A DNA stretch of 64,000 bases, from contig JBEDUI010000258.1 in NCBI GenBank assembly GCA_040414495.1, forward strand, positions 1 through 64,000. Reading direction: 5' to 3'. The notes under the pieces are model-generated. The model had not been told where the DNA came from. It searched no databases and saw only the letters and a program-made list of their open reading frames with translations. Positions 25,615-34,719 of this stretch are shown here, piece by piece; position 1 is the first letter of the stretch; every line of letters begins with the position of its first letter. A program made the translations under genes and the position numbers. Origin of the DNA: DATAVB01 sp040414495 (GTDB lineage Bacteria; Actinomycetota; Actinomycetes; Mycobacteriales; QHCD01).

Positions 25615-26246
25615 TGGACCTGACCGATTGCGCTGCGGGTCAACCGGCGTTCGAGGTGTACGGCGAGCGTTCCGGCATCGGTGAACAACTCGGCGTCCAT
25701 GCCGGCCTGCCGAGCCGCCAGCACGTTGACCGGTTGGTCGTCGGTGAAAAAGCATTCGGTCGGTGCGACGTTGAATCGGCGCGCGCTTTCCCGATATATC
25801 TGGAGGTCCGGCTTGGTCCGGCCTTCTTCGGCCGAGCAGATGACGACGTCGAACAACTCGGTCAGACCCAGATATCGCAGGTCGGAGGCGAGGGCGTCGT
25901 GCGCATTCGACAGCAATCCAACCGGTACGAGTTGACGCGTGCGGCGGATCACCGCAACCACGTCGGAATCCACCGATCCCTTATCCGCCTGCCACAGGTC
26001 AACGGCAAGCGCCGCCGCCGAATAGGGATATTGCCGGGCGATTTCGCGTCGGGTCGCCGAACACCAGTCAGTGAAACTGACCTCGCCGTGCAAACTGGCC
26101 CGGTATTCCGGTATCGAGAACGCCACGGCTCGCAGTGCGCCGGCCGGTAACTCGCACGCGGCCTCGGCCTCCAGCGCGTGGCGCGGCTCCCACTGCCTGA
26201 CAACGCCGTCCATATCGAACAGACACGCTCGGGTAGTGGGTGTCAT
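25611..26246 (-). CDS. HAD family hydrolase
   Basis: A 211-residue HAD phosphatase. Motif I LFDMDGVV (nucleophile Asp), motif II LLSNAHD, motif III Lys in GRTKPDLQIY, motif IV FFTDDQPVNV are all present. The C1 cap is helical. The ATG at 26246 follows GGGAGAAGCG; a start 19 codons up lacks such a site. First gene of the minus-strand operon; it could remove a phosphate from an intermediate of the cluster. Confidence 0.9.
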   Translation of the reverse strand: MTPTTRACLFDMDGVVRQWEPRHALEAEAACELPAGALRAVAFSIPEYRASLHGEVSFTDWCSATRREIARQYPYSAAALAVDLWQADKGSVDSDVVAVIRRTRQLVPVGLLSNAHDALASDLRYLGLTELFDVVICSAEEGRTKPDLQIYRESARRFNVAPTECFFTDDQPVNVLAARQAGMDAELFTDAGTLAVHLERRLTRSAIGQVQ

Positions 26247-26384
26247 CGCTTCTCCCACCTCGTCAGTTGGGGCAACCGGTTTACGCGTTGTCAAGATAGG
26301 CACACGCGCAGCACCGTCGATCGGTTCATTCCCCGGTCGATCCGACTCGAATTCTGTCCGGAAACGGCCACACGCCGGCGCTTA

Positions 26385-26399
26385 GCGAACGACGTTCGC
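26385..26399. promoter_or_regulatory. Perfect 15-bp palindrome in the divergent control region
   Basis: GCGAACG-A-CGTTCGC lies in the 220-bp gap between the HAD gene (minus) and a methyltransferase gene (plus), a likely shared operator for both arms of the cluster. No regulator gene is nearby. Confidence 0.45.
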
Positions 26400-26467
26400 A
26401 ATCAGTTTCTGAACCTGGGGCACGGTTCCTCCGTACGTACGGAAGTGGCCCGGCCAGGAAGGCGACG

Positions 26468-27265
26468 ATGAAACAGGACGAGCGGACGCCATTCGAACTG
26501 GCGTTGCAGCGCGCCCGCGTGTCGGCGTACTCCCCAGGCGAATTCGTCGGGCAGGAGAGCTTCATGCGCGCCGGCGAGATTCTGACCCTGGCCCGGCGGG
26601 CCGGTATCGCGCCCGGGACCCGCGTTGTGGATCTGTGTTGCGGTGTCGCCGGACCCGGACGGCTCATCACTGCAGAACTCGGGTGTACGTATCTCGGGGT
26701 CGATATGAGCTCCAGCGCCATCGACATCGCGCGGGAGCGGGCCGGCGATGTGCCTTGTCGCTTCGAGGTTTCGCGCATTCCCCCGGTCCCGCCCGGCCCG
26801 TTCGACGTAGCGCTTCTGCTCGAGACGATGCTCGCCTTTCCCGACAAGGAGCCGCTGCTGCAGGGCATTTCCCGGGCGCTCGCGCCGGGCGGCCGGTTCG
26901 CTTTCACGCTCGAAGCGGGGCCGCCGCTCACCGCCGCCGAGCGGGTGCGTATGCCCGATGCCGACAGCGTCTGGCTCACCCCGCTGCCGGAGATGCTTTC
27001 GGGATTGAACCGGGCCGGGTTGATCGTCCAGTGGCAGAACGACGTCAGCCGGTCGCACCGGGCCGTCGCGGAAGCGTTGATCGCCGCATTCTCGGCCGAC
27101 GCTACCGATATCGCTGCCGGGATCGGTACCCGCGCGCTCGAAGAGTTGCTGGCCGCGCATCGGCTCTGGAGGGACTGGCTTCGAACGGGGCGCATCCGCA
27201 AAATCGCCGTCGTAGCGGAGAAGCCTAGGGTCTGTCCTGTAGATCTTGGTGGATGCGGGCGGTGA
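26468..27265 (+). CDS. SAM-dependent methyltransferase whose end runs into an IS-derived element
   Basis: A 265-residue class I methyltransferase: VVDLCCGVAGPGRLI is motif I, YLGVDMSSSAIDIARER motif II with the ribose-binding Asp. The final dozen residues (after KIAVVAEKP) are encoded by the left end of the element at 27228, including the stop codon, so the native C-terminus was altered or just met by the insertion. The ATG at 26468 follows GAAGGCGACG. It is divergent from the minus-strand operon and precedes the CDP-alcohol phosphotransferase/sulfatase. The substrate is unknown. Confidence 0.88.
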   Translation: MKQDERTPFELALQRARVSAYSPGEFVGQESFMRAGEILTLARRAGIAPGTRVVDLCCGVAGPGRLITAELGCTYLGVDMSSSAIDIARERAGDVPCRFEVSRIPPVPPGPFDVALLLETMLAFPDKEPLLQGISRALAPGGRFAFTLEAGPPLTAAERVRMPDADSVWLTPLPEMLSGLNRAGLIVQWQNDVSRSHRAVAEALIAAFSADATDIAAGIGTRALEELLAAHRLWRDWLRTGRIRKIAVVAEKPRVCPVDLGGCGR

Positions 27266-27373
27266 TCCAGGCGGAGGAGGAGCCGGTAGCGGATCCTACC
27301 GGCGACGACGACAACGCTGTCAGTCGTCGTCTGGGCGCGAATCCGCGCCGCCAAAGATTCACAGGACGGACCC
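27228..27373. mobile_element. 146-bp MITE-like IS remnant with 20-bp terminal inverted repeats
   Basis: GGGTCTGTCCTGTAGATCTT (27228-27247) and AAGATTCACAGGACGGACCC (27354-27373) are inverted repeats with 17 of 20 pairs. On the minus strand the inside encodes SSSAWITARIHQDLQDRP, a typical C-terminal end of actinobacterial IS5-type transposases, so this is a deletion derivative of such an element. No target duplication is evident and no transposase gene is left, so any movement would need one in trans. Confidence 0.7.
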
Positions 27374-27416
27374 CACGCAACTGAACCGTTGTACGTACCG
27401 ACACGAAGGCGGGCAG

Positions 27417-29765
27417 ATGGTCCGAACCGGCCCGGTGATCGCTCTGATCGCCCAACTGGTGTTGCTCACGCTGCTCTCGGGGACAGTTGGGCTGAGCGCC
27501 GCCAGTTGGCTGGTCGGGGTCGCGTACGGCCTGGTTGTGAACGGTCTGCTGGTCGCCGCGTTGACCCGCTCGGGAGCCCGGTCGCTGGGCCCGGCCAACG
27601 CGGTCACGCTATGCCGCGCGGTTCTGGTCGGCGGAGTGTCCGCGCTGGTCACCGATTCCTTTATCCGCGGCGCGTCGGTGCCGACCATCGTGGTGCTGGC
27701 GGCCGTCGCGCTTTATCTCGACAGCGTTGATGGGCGGGTCGCGCGGCGGACCGGTACGACCTCGCCGGTCGGTGCCGTCTTCGACCAGGAGATCGATGCG
27801 TTCCTGATTCTCGTCCTCAGCGTTTACGTCGCCAATTCGATCGGCCTGTGGGTGCTCGCGATCGGCGTCGCGCGGTACGCCTATATGGCGGCCGGTTGGG
27901 TGCTGCCATGGCTGCGCGAACCGCTGCCACCGCGGTATTGGGGCAAGGTCGTCGCGGCGATCCAGGGCATCGTCCTGGCCGCAGCGGTCGCGGACTTCCT
28001 GCCCAACTCGGCGACTGTTGTTGTTTTGGCCGTGGCGCTGGCGCTGTTGGCCGAATCGTTCGGGCGCAGCGTGTGGTGGTTGTGGCGCGAACACCGTTCG
28101 CCATCGGGGGCGACTCCGGTCGTCGCAAGTGGACATAGCGCGATCCCGATGTGGCTACGCACCGGCGCCGCCTGGGCACTCACACTGCTCGCATTCCTGG
28201 TCGTCTGGTTCGCCCTGGTGGCGCCGAATCAGCTTTACCGGCTTTCGCCGGCGGCGTTTATCCGCATTCCGGTCGAGGGCCTCATCCTGGTGGCGATCTG
28301 CCTCTATCTGCCGGCGCGGGGACGGCAGATCGTCGGCGTGCTGACCGGTGTCGTACTTGGCGTGCTGACCATAGTGAAGCTGCTCGACATGGGCTTTTAC
28401 GTCGCGCTCGACCGACCGTTCAGCCCAGTGACCGATTGGGGCAACGTCAAACCAGCGCTCGGGGTGCTGCGCGATTCGGTCGGAAACACCAAGGCCGACG
28501 CCGCCGAAGCGTTCGCGATGCTTCTCGTCCTCACCGTGCTGGTACTGCTGCCATTGGCGTTGCTGCGCCTGATCCGCCTCACCACCAGGCATCGCGCCGG
28601 CTCGTCGCGCGCCATCGCGGCCCTGTCCTTGGTCTGGATTCTGTGCATTGCGTTCGGCGTACAACTCGGTGGTGGCGGACCGTTCGCGTCGCGCGCCGCG
28701 GCCGCTCTGGCGTACAACCACATCAGCGCGGTGCGCGCGGATCTGAAGGACCAGCGGGCGTTCCAATCGGCACTCACAGCGCCCGATCCGATGGCGAAGA
28801 TCCCCAGCGCGGATCTGCTGACCAAGCTGCGGGGCAAGGACGTCCTACTGGTATTCATCGAAAGCTACGGCGAGGTCGCGGTGCGCGGCTCGTCGTATTC
28901 GCCGTCGATCGATGCGGTGCTCAGAACCGGGAACAAACAATTGAATGCCGCCGGCTTCTCCGCCCGCAGCGCGTTTTTGACCTCACCAACGTTCGGCGGC
29001 ATCAGTTGGCTCGCGCATTCCACCGTGCAGTCCGGGCTGTGGATCAACAACCAGCAACGCTACAACCAACTCGTCAAGAGCCAGCGATTCACGCTGAGCG
29101 ATGCGTTCAAGAACGCCGGCTGGCGGACGGTCAGCGACGTACCGGCCGACAACCTTCGGTGGCCGGAGGGCAAATCCTTCTATCACTACGACAAGCTCTA
29201 CAACAGCCTGAACGTCGGGTACCGCGGCCCGAAATTCAGTTACGCCCCCGTACCGGATCAATACACGTACGCGGCATTGCAGCGAAACGAATTGACGCCC
29301 GGCCACAAGCCGATCATGGCCGAAATCGACACGGTGTCCTCGCACGCGCCGTGGACCCCGTTGCCGCACACGGTCCCTGCCAGCCAGATCGGGGACGGCT
29401 CGATCTATAACGGCATGCCACAGCAGGGCCAGTCGCCGAGCGTGGTCTGGCGGGATTCGCAGCAGGTCAAGGACGTGTACGGCCAGTCGATCCGGTATTC
29501 GCTGCGGAGCCTCTTTTCGTTCGTGCGGAACTCCCACGACAAGAACCTGGTGGTCATCGCGCTTGGCGACCACCAGCCCGGCACGACAGCCAGTGGTACG
29601 AACGCCAGCCACCAGGTGCCGATTTCGATCATCGCGCACGATCCGAAGGTGCTGGAGGAAATTTCCTCGTGGAATTGGCAGAGCGGAATGCTGCCCGATC
29701 CAGACGCGCCGGTTTGGCCGATGGACAGCTTCCGTAACCGGTTCCTGACCGCGTACAACCGGTAG
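27417..29765 (+). CDS. CDP-alcohol phosphatidyltransferase domain fused to a sulfatase/LTA-synthase-like domain
   Basis: A 782-residue fusion. Residues 55-220 hold the CDP-alcohol phosphotransferase domain with its full motif: Asp102, Asp105, Gly106, Ala109, Arg110, Gly119, Asp123, Asp127. A middle region (about 235-430) has five or so membrane helices. From about residue 470 the fold is of the alkaline phosphatase/sulfatase superfamily: LLVFIESYGE, FLTSPTFGGISWLAHST, EIDTVSSHAPW, and ALGDHQP as late metal ligands. The last part would face outside. So one protein could make a CDP-alcohol-derived lipid head group and transfer or cleave a phosphoester. The ATG at 27417 follows AAGGCGGGCAG. It starts 44 bp after the MITE. 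Confidence 0.88.
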   Translation: MVRTGPVIALIAQLVLLTLLSGTVGLSAASWLVGVAYGLVVNGLLVAALTRSGARSLGPANAVTLCRAVLVGGVSALVTDSFIRGASVPTIVVLAAVALYLDSVDGRVARRTGTTSPVGAVFDQEIDAFLILVLSVYVANSIGLWVLAIGVARYAYMAAGWVLPWLREPLPPRYWGKVVAAIQGIVLAAAVADFLPNSATVVVLAVALALLAESFGRSVWWLWREHRSPSGATPVVASGHSAIPMWLRTGAAWALTLLAFLVVWFALVAPNQLYRLSPAAFIRIPVEGLILVAICLYLPARGRQIVGVLTGVVLGVLTIVKLLDMGFYVALDRPFSPVTDWGNVKPALGVLRDSVGNTKADAAEAFAMLLVLTVLVLLPLALLRLIRLTTRHRAGSSRAIAALSLVWILCIAFGVQLGGGGPFASRAAAALAYNHISAVRADLKDQRAFQSALTAPDPMAKIPSADLLTKLRGKDVLLVFIESYGEVAVRGSSYSPSIDAVLRTGNKQLNAAGFSARSAFLTSPTFGGISWLAHSTVQSGLWINNQQRYNQLVKSQRFTLSDAFKNAGWRTVSDVPADNLRWPEGKSFYHYDKLYNSLNVGYRGPKFSYAPVPDQYTYAALQRNELTPGHKPIMAEIDTVSSHAPWTPLPHTVPASQIGDGSIYNGMPQQGQSPSVVWRDSQQVKDVYGQSIRYSLRSLFSFVRNSHDKNLVVIALGDHQPGTTASGTNASHQVPISIIAHDPKVLEEISSWNWQSGMLPDPDAPVWPMDSFRNRFLTAYNR

Positions 29766-29868
29766 ATCCAGCTCGTTCCCCATCCGACCGCGCCTTGCAT
29801 GCGGGGCGTGCACAGCGGCATGCTGTCTGTCAGCCGGCATCGAGTCTGGTGACGTATCGGAGGAACGT

Positions 29869-30198
29869 ATGTTCGGTCGACGGCACAAAGGCACGGATCT
29901 CTTCGCGTCCGACACCGCCGCCAGGCAGGCCGCCGCCGGCGGCTCGGCGGCGGAGATGGCCAGGCTCGGCGTTCTGCTGAAGGCACATGGTCGTCAGGAC
30001 GAGGCCGCCGAGTGGTTCCGCGACGCGGCCGATGCCGGAAACGTCGACGGCATGGCCAATCTGGCTATCTACCTGATGTCACAGGGGCGGAATGCCGAAG
30101 CCGCCGAGTGGTTCCGTCGTACCGGTGCCCCGCTGGGCGAGACCATGGCCGATCGACTACTGCGAACCGCGGAGTTCGACAGTCGACAAGTTCAATGA
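29869..30198 (+). CDS. Short Sel1/TPR-like repeat protein
   Basis: A 109-residue protein with two Sel1-like helical repeats (GRQDEAAEWFRDAADAGNVD and GRNAEAAEWFRRTG), preceded by AEMARLGVLLKA. Such repeats mediate protein contacts. The ATG at 29869 follows GGAGGAACG. It is a single gene between the fusion gene and the azoreductase. No partner can be named. Confidence 0.75.
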   Translation: MFGRRHKGTDLFASDTAARQAAAGGSAAEMARLGVLLKAHGRQDEAAEWFRDAADAGNVDGMANLAIYLMSQGRNAEAAEWFRRTGAPLGETMADRLLRTAEFDSRQVQ

Positions 30199-30329
30199 CA
30201 GTGCCGCACAGCGCTCCGTTATGTCCACAGCGGACAGTCGACTCTGTACTTTTCCCTGCCGATCGGACTTCGAATCGCAAGACCGCTAGGCTCATCCAGG
30301 CGAAACCGCTTGCGTGACAAGGAGATCCG

Positions 30330-30971
30330 ATGCCCCACCTGCTGCACCTCGACTCCTCAGCCGGCGGTGACGCGTCACGTTCGCGGGCCATCACCGCGGC
30401 ATTTGCCACGGCGTGGAGGTCGCGGGGCGCCGACTACACCGTCACCTACCGCGACCTGCATCGCGATCCGCTGCCACACCTGGTCGATGCCGAGTTGCAC
30501 TTCACGCCGCGGCTGCGCCGTCCCGACGCCGATCCCCCGGCCGATGCGGAGACACTGCAACAGCAGCTGATCGCCGAACTGTGCGACGCCGACGTATTGC
30601 TGGTCGGTGCGCCGATGTACAACTATTCGCTGCCCTCGACGCTGAAGGCGTGGGTCGATTACATCCACGTGCTGGGCGTGACGACCACCTTCGACGAGCC
30701 GGCCCAGCCAATGGCGGGTCGGCCGGCCGTGGTGGTGTCGAGCCGGGGCGGTTTTTACGGCGATGGGTCGCCGACGCCGGACTGGGACCACGCTGTCCCG
30801 GTCCTCCACATCGTGCTCGGTTCAGCGCTCGGCATGGACGTGACCGTGCTCCTTTCCAGCCGTACCCTGTCGGATCGGTTGGAACCGCTGCGGCCGATGG
30901 CCGACTGGGCCGCCAAGGATCTCACTCGGGCCATCGAGAACGCGATTGCGCTGGCAAAGGAGCTCGGCTGA
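30330..30971 (+). CDS. FMN-dependent NADH-azoreductase-like flavoprotein
   Basis: A 213-residue flavodoxin-fold protein of the AcpD/AzoR family: MPHLLHLDSSAGGDASRSRAI is the FMN phosphate loop, VGAPMYNYSLPSTLKAWVDYI the central FMN site, and VVVSSRGGFY the third loop. It reduces quinones or azo compounds with NADH in family members. The ATG at 30330 follows GGAGATCC. It stands alone, convergent with the BNR-repeat gene. Confidence 0.9.
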   Translation: MPHLLHLDSSAGGDASRSRAITAAFATAWRSRGADYTVTYRDLHRDPLPHLVDAELHFTPRLRRPDADPPADAETLQQQLIAELCDADVLLVGAPMYNYSLPSTLKAWVDYIHVLGVTTTFDEPAQPMAGRPAVVVSSRGGFYGDGSPTPDWDHAVPVLHIVLGSALGMDVTVLLSSRTLSDRLEPLRPMADWAAKDLTRAIENAIALAKELG

Positions 30972-30989
30972 CCGGTCGCGCGGCACGAA

Positions 30990-33068
30990 CTACGCGGACT
31001 TCACCAGATACACCTCGAGCGGGCTCGGGTCCGGATACGGCGCCGAATTGACCGGCACGCTGGAACCTTCGTAGCGCAGCAGGTATTTCTGCGTCGACGA
31101 ACCCGAGGATCCGGCGTCGCCGCGCAACTCGACGACCATATTCGGGAAGCTGGACCGGACCGCGGTCAACTCGGCCGGTGCGCTCGGCGGCGTCGCCGCT
31201 TCGGTGAATGGCTGCAGGGTCTTGGGGTCGATGATCCAGGTCCCCGAGTAGCTCGTATCCGCGGCCGGCTTATAGGAATACGCCATCTGCAAATTCCCGT
31301 CGGGTAGCGCCGAGACGGCCGAGATTCCCGGCTGGGGCGGGATGGTGCCGATGCCTTCGGCGTAATACCGGCCGGTCCAGCCGCTCACCTGAACGATCTT
31401 CCATCTGTTCTTCGACGTGGGACGCGCGATATATACCTGCGTGTTCAGCTTCGCGTCCAGCTTGTAATAACTGATAAGCACCCGCTTGTCAGCGTCGAAG
31501 CCGATGGCCGGAACGCCATTCAGTAATCCGTGATACACCGGAATCGGATCGACGACCACGCCCTTGGTCGACTGCACAATCGGCAGGCTCAGCGGATCAC
31601 CGTCAATTGTCTCCCAATGCACCATGTCCTTGCTGCGGGCATAACACAGGTCGTGGTTGGTGGCGGCATCGCCGGTGGCGCGCCATACCCACACCATGTG
31701 GAAATAGCCGTCCGGTCCCAATGTGGGACTCGATGGGTACGAGTTTCCGACGCCCTGACCGTCGAATAATGGCTGGTCCAGCAGCCGGCTCCAGGTCTTG
31801 GTTGATTCGTCGTAGATGTTGTAGTACGTCGCTCCGGCACCGCTCACGCCGTCGCGGAAGTTGTAGATGAGCGCACCGTCGCTGTTGTGCAGAAAAACCG
31901 GGTAGGTTTCCGACTGTTCGGTGTCCGGGTCCACCATGGATTTGATTTGGGTGAGGCTGGTGACATCACCGGCGACCGAGGTCCGGAAATAAATAAGCGG
32001 CACATTGTGCATGTTGCCGGCCACGTGCAATTGGCCGTCCCGGTCGAGCGCGCACCCAACCGCGTTATGGCCGTCGGTTCCGACGTAGGTGTCCAGCGGT
32101 TGGCGAACCCAGGTATCGCTGTTGGTCGAACGTTGGGCGACGGTCATTTGCTGGTTGGCGGCGTAGTACGCGACGTATTGCGTGGTACCACTGGTCAGCA
32201 GGGCCTGTCCGATCGCGACCCGGGACTGGGTCTGGTCGATCAGGCTGGAATTGACCACGCTCCACTGTGTACCGGGCAGTTGATAGGGCGGTCCCTGTAC
32301 CGGCGTACATACCAACGGCACAGCTGCGGGCGGTGGTGGCGGGGCTGAGAGTTCGGTCGTGCTGCTTGCGTCGATGCCGTGCACCTGGAACGGGCCGTCG
32401 GCATTCCCCGCCTGCGAATACAGCCCGAAGAAACCGCCGGCAAGCTGCGTGTCGAACGGGTCGAGGTCGACCGATTCGGAGACGAGCACGGTGCTGCCGT
32501 CGAGGATCGTCACGTCGAATGCGCCGTACCGCGAGGCAGTCGCCCGCAACGTATAGGGCTTGCCCGGCTCAATATCAATCACCTTGAACACCGGCAAGAA
32601 ACGTTGCGAGGAGTTGACGATGTTGAACAGCGCCCAGATGGAGGGGTTGCCGTAGGAGAGGGTCAGTGCGTACGCGCTCTGATTGCCGTTGCCCAGGTCG
32701 TGGATATTGAACGCTACGCCGTTGTGCACCCCGCCGGGCGCGTTCACGCTTACCGTCGCCTCGACCGTGAATTCCTTGCCGAGCTCGAACGCGGTCTGGG
32801 CGATCTGCATCTGCGCGGTATTTCCGGTCGGCTCCAGAGTTTGCGAGACCAGCGACCAACTGCCACGCAGTTTGACCCATCCCTCGCCCACAACGGTGCT
32901 ATCCGGGCGTTTGAAGGCATCCGAATAGGTAAGTTTCTTGGCCGCTGATTTGGCGGCCCCGGCCGTTCCTGGCAACAGAATGCCCGTGCCCGCCGCCACG
33001 GCTGAGCCGATGAGCGTTGCCTGAACCAGGAACCTCCGACGCGAAACACCGCGAGCCATATTGATCAT
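30990..33068 (-). CDS. Secreted BNR-repeat (BNR_4) carbohydrate-active protein
   Basis: A 692-residue protein with a Tat signal (VSRRRFLVQATLIGSAVAAGTG). Residues about 45-240 form a LamG/3-keto-glycoside-hydrolase-like jelly roll (NIHDLGNGNQSAYALTLSYG). Residues about 280-600 have the BNR_4 propeller (CALDRDGQLHVAGNMHN, FHMVWVWRATGD, CYARSKDMVHWE), found in ulvan and related uronate lyases (PL24/PL25 and relatives) and in undescribed polysaccharide enzymes. The ATG at 33068 follows AAGGGG; a GTG directly before it is possible. It is the secreted enzyme of the sugar region, convergent with azoreductase and behind the GntR/LacI regulator. Exact specificity is not known. Confidence 0.75.
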   Translation of the reverse strand: MINMARGVSRRRFLVQATLIGSAVAAGTGILLPGTAGAAKSAAKKLTYSDAFKRPDSTVVGEGWVKLRGSWSLVSQTLEPTGNTAQMQIAQTAFELGKEFTVEATVSVNAPGGVHNGVAFNIHDLGNGNQSAYALTLSYGNPSIWALFNIVNSSQRFLPVFKVIDIEPGKPYTLRATASRYGAFDVTILDGSTVLVSESVDLDPFDTQLAGGFFGLYSQAGNADGPFQVHGIDASSTTELSAPPPPPAAVPLVCTPVQGPPYQLPGTQWSVVNSSLIDQTQSRVAIGQALLTSGTTQYVAYYAANQQMTVAQRSTNSDTWVRQPLDTYVGTDGHNAVGCALDRDGQLHVAGNMHNVPLIYFRTSVAGDVTSLTQIKSMVDPDTEQSETYPVFLHNSDGALIYNFRDGVSGAGATYYNIYDESTKTWSRLLDQPLFDGQGVGNSYPSSPTLGPDGYFHMVWVWRATGDAATNHDLCYARSKDMVHWETIDGDPLSLPIVQSTKGVVVDPIPVYHGLLNGVPAIGFDADKRVLISYYKLDAKLNTQVYIARPTSKNRWKIVQVSGWTGRYYAEGIGTIPPQPGISAVSALPDGNLQMAYSYKPAADTSYSGTWIIDPKTLQPFTEAATPPSAPAELTAVRSSFPNMVVELRGDAGSSGSSTQKYLLRYEGSSVPVNSAPYPDPSPLEVYLVKSA

Positions 33069-33283
33069 CACCGATCCCCTTGTGCGGCGGACATGCCATG
33101 GGCTGGTTGTGGTCGGTGCGTCAAAATCTCGCGGGGCTATTTCCCGAGCGGCCTTGGTGACGCAGCAGCCACATTCACACGTTGATGCTCCGGAAACATT
33201 AAGCGCTGCCCGCCGTATTGGCAATCGCCGACAATGTCATTTCCGATTCCGGCCCGCGGTCCGCGCTACCCAAGACGGAGCGA

Positions 33284-34411
33284 TCATTGGTCAGCTACTA
33301 CGCGCAGATGCCCGGGCGCGGAAGCCCGGGTGCGGATTTCAATGGGAAGGATTTTGTGCTCGACATCGTGCTTATCCCCCTGGCCGCTGATGCGAGCATG
33401 CAGGAGCCGCATCGCATCCTGCCCCATTTGTTGTGACGGCAGGACACCGGCCACGGCCGTCAGGGGAAGAATGTCGAACGGACCGGCGTCGTCCATGCCG
33501 GCCAGATCAACCGAGCCCGGAACGCTCATGCCCATAGCGACCAGATCCTCGGCCACTTGGGCCAATACATAACCATTGCTGCACAAGAGAATGGTCGGCG
33601 GTCTGGACATCTTGAGCAGCGCCTCGACCGTTCCCGAATGCGCGGAATGTTTCACGTACGGACGCAGCACCGTGAGTTCGGGGCGCACCGGTATGCCGTT
33701 GTCGTTGAGCGCGTGAATATGGCCGGTGAGCCGATCCCGGACGCTGGTGCACTCGGTTTCATTCCACAGCGTGGCGATCCGTTCGTGGCCAAGCTGGATC
33801 AATTGTTTTGTGACGTCGTATCCCACGGCCAGGTTGTCGGCGATGACAGCGTCGGTCGGTACGTCCGGCCGATACCGGTCGACCGTGACAATAGGCACCT
33901 GAGCTCGGCGGGCCTCGGCCAAACCGCTCGGATTGGCCGAGCCTTCGACCGGATACAGCACGATGCCGCTCGCGTTGGCCTCGATCGCGCTGCGCAGAGC
34001 GGCGTCCTCTTGCTCTGGCACACCGGCGCTGTATCGCAGGAACATGCGATAGCCGAGTTCGGCGCATGCGTCCTCGACGCCCGCGAGGATTCGGGTTTCG
34101 TGGCGACCGTGTCCATGCAGAATGCACGCGATGGTATTGGCTGAGCTGGTCGTGGGGCCGGGGCCAGGGGCCGACGGCCTTGGCTCGGCGACGAAAGTAC
34201 CCCGGGCGCGCCGGCGGACCAGAACGCCGTCGGCCACCAGGTCGTTGAGAACCCGCACCGCGGTTGTGCTGCTTACGCCAAACTGTTCGCAGAGCTTGCG
34301 CTCGGTAATGAACGGCGCGTCCGGCGTGTACTCGCCGCGCCCGATGGCCTCCAGCAGCGCCTGCCGCACCTGTTGGTGCAACGGAACGCCTGGTTGGTGC
34401 TTGTTTTTCAT
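33284..34411 (-). CDS. GntR-type regulator with a LacI-like sugar-binding domain
   Basis: A 375-residue regulator. An N-terminal GntR winged helix (PLHQQVRQALLEAIGRGEYTP, ERKLCEQFGVSSTTAVRVLND, then RARGTFV) is joined to a periplasmic-binding-protein-like domain of the LacI/GalR kind (TIACILHGHGRHETRILAGVE, and the late GMDDAGPFDILPLTAV). This AraR-type layout represses sugar operons until a sugar binds. The ATG at 34411 follows GGGAAGG; longer frames to 34615 are not supported. It is divergent from the first CUT1 importer, its most likely target. Confidence 0.9.
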   Translation of the reverse strand: MKNKHQPGVPLHQQVRQALLEAIGRGEYTPDAPFITERKLCEQFGVSSTTAVRVLNDLVADGVLVRRRARGTFVAEPRPSAPGPGPTTSSANTIACILHGHGRHETRILAGVEDACAELGYRMFLRYSAGVPEQEDAALRSAIEANASGIVLYPVEGSANPSGLAEARRAQVPIVTVDRYRPDVPTDAVIADNLAVGYDVTKQLIQLGHERIATLWNETECTSVRDRLTGHIHALNDNGIPVRPELTVLRPYVKHSAHSGTVEALLKMSRPPTILLCSNGYVLAQVAEDLVAMGMSVPGSVDLAGMDDAGPFDILPLTAVAGVLPSQQMGQDAMRLLHARISGQGDKHDVEHKILPIEIRTRASAPGHLRVVADQ

Positions 34412-34469
34412 CGCCGCCTTCCCGAGCACAACGGTCCAGACATCGACCCTCCTCGCCGCTGACATGCTC

Positions 34470-34498
34470 TTGACACATTGATGTATTAATTCTAGCCT
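34470..34498 (+). promoter_or_regulatory. Promoter of the first CUT1 importer operon
   Basis: TTGACA (34470-34475), a 17-nt spacer and TAGCCT (34493-34498), in the 308-bp gap between the regulator and the permease gene. The spacer holds an AT-rich imperfect palindrome ATTGATGTATTAAT (34479-34492), which could be the regulator's operator. The rest of the gap has no gene; the leader would be about 215 nt. Confidence 0.6.
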
Positions 34499-34719
34499 CT
34501 TCGCAATCAGAGACATGCGAAACAGTACGGGCACCGGCGGAATGTACGAGCCGGTGGTCTGTGTACCGGCGGTCGTCATGACAATGTCGGCCGCAACCGT
34601 TACGAATTCCGGCACGCAGAGTCGACAAAGAAACCGCGCGGAGCAGAGTGCGGGCTGGGCAGAAACCCATCGCCACCGTCAGATCAGTTGGACGGTGGGT
34701 CATGCGGCGAGAGGACCGA

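Noticed and set aside
24208..25623. A 471-codon plus-strand frame across the PTPS-like and dehydrogenase genes
   Set aside because: Shadow of tightly overlapping minus-strand genes.
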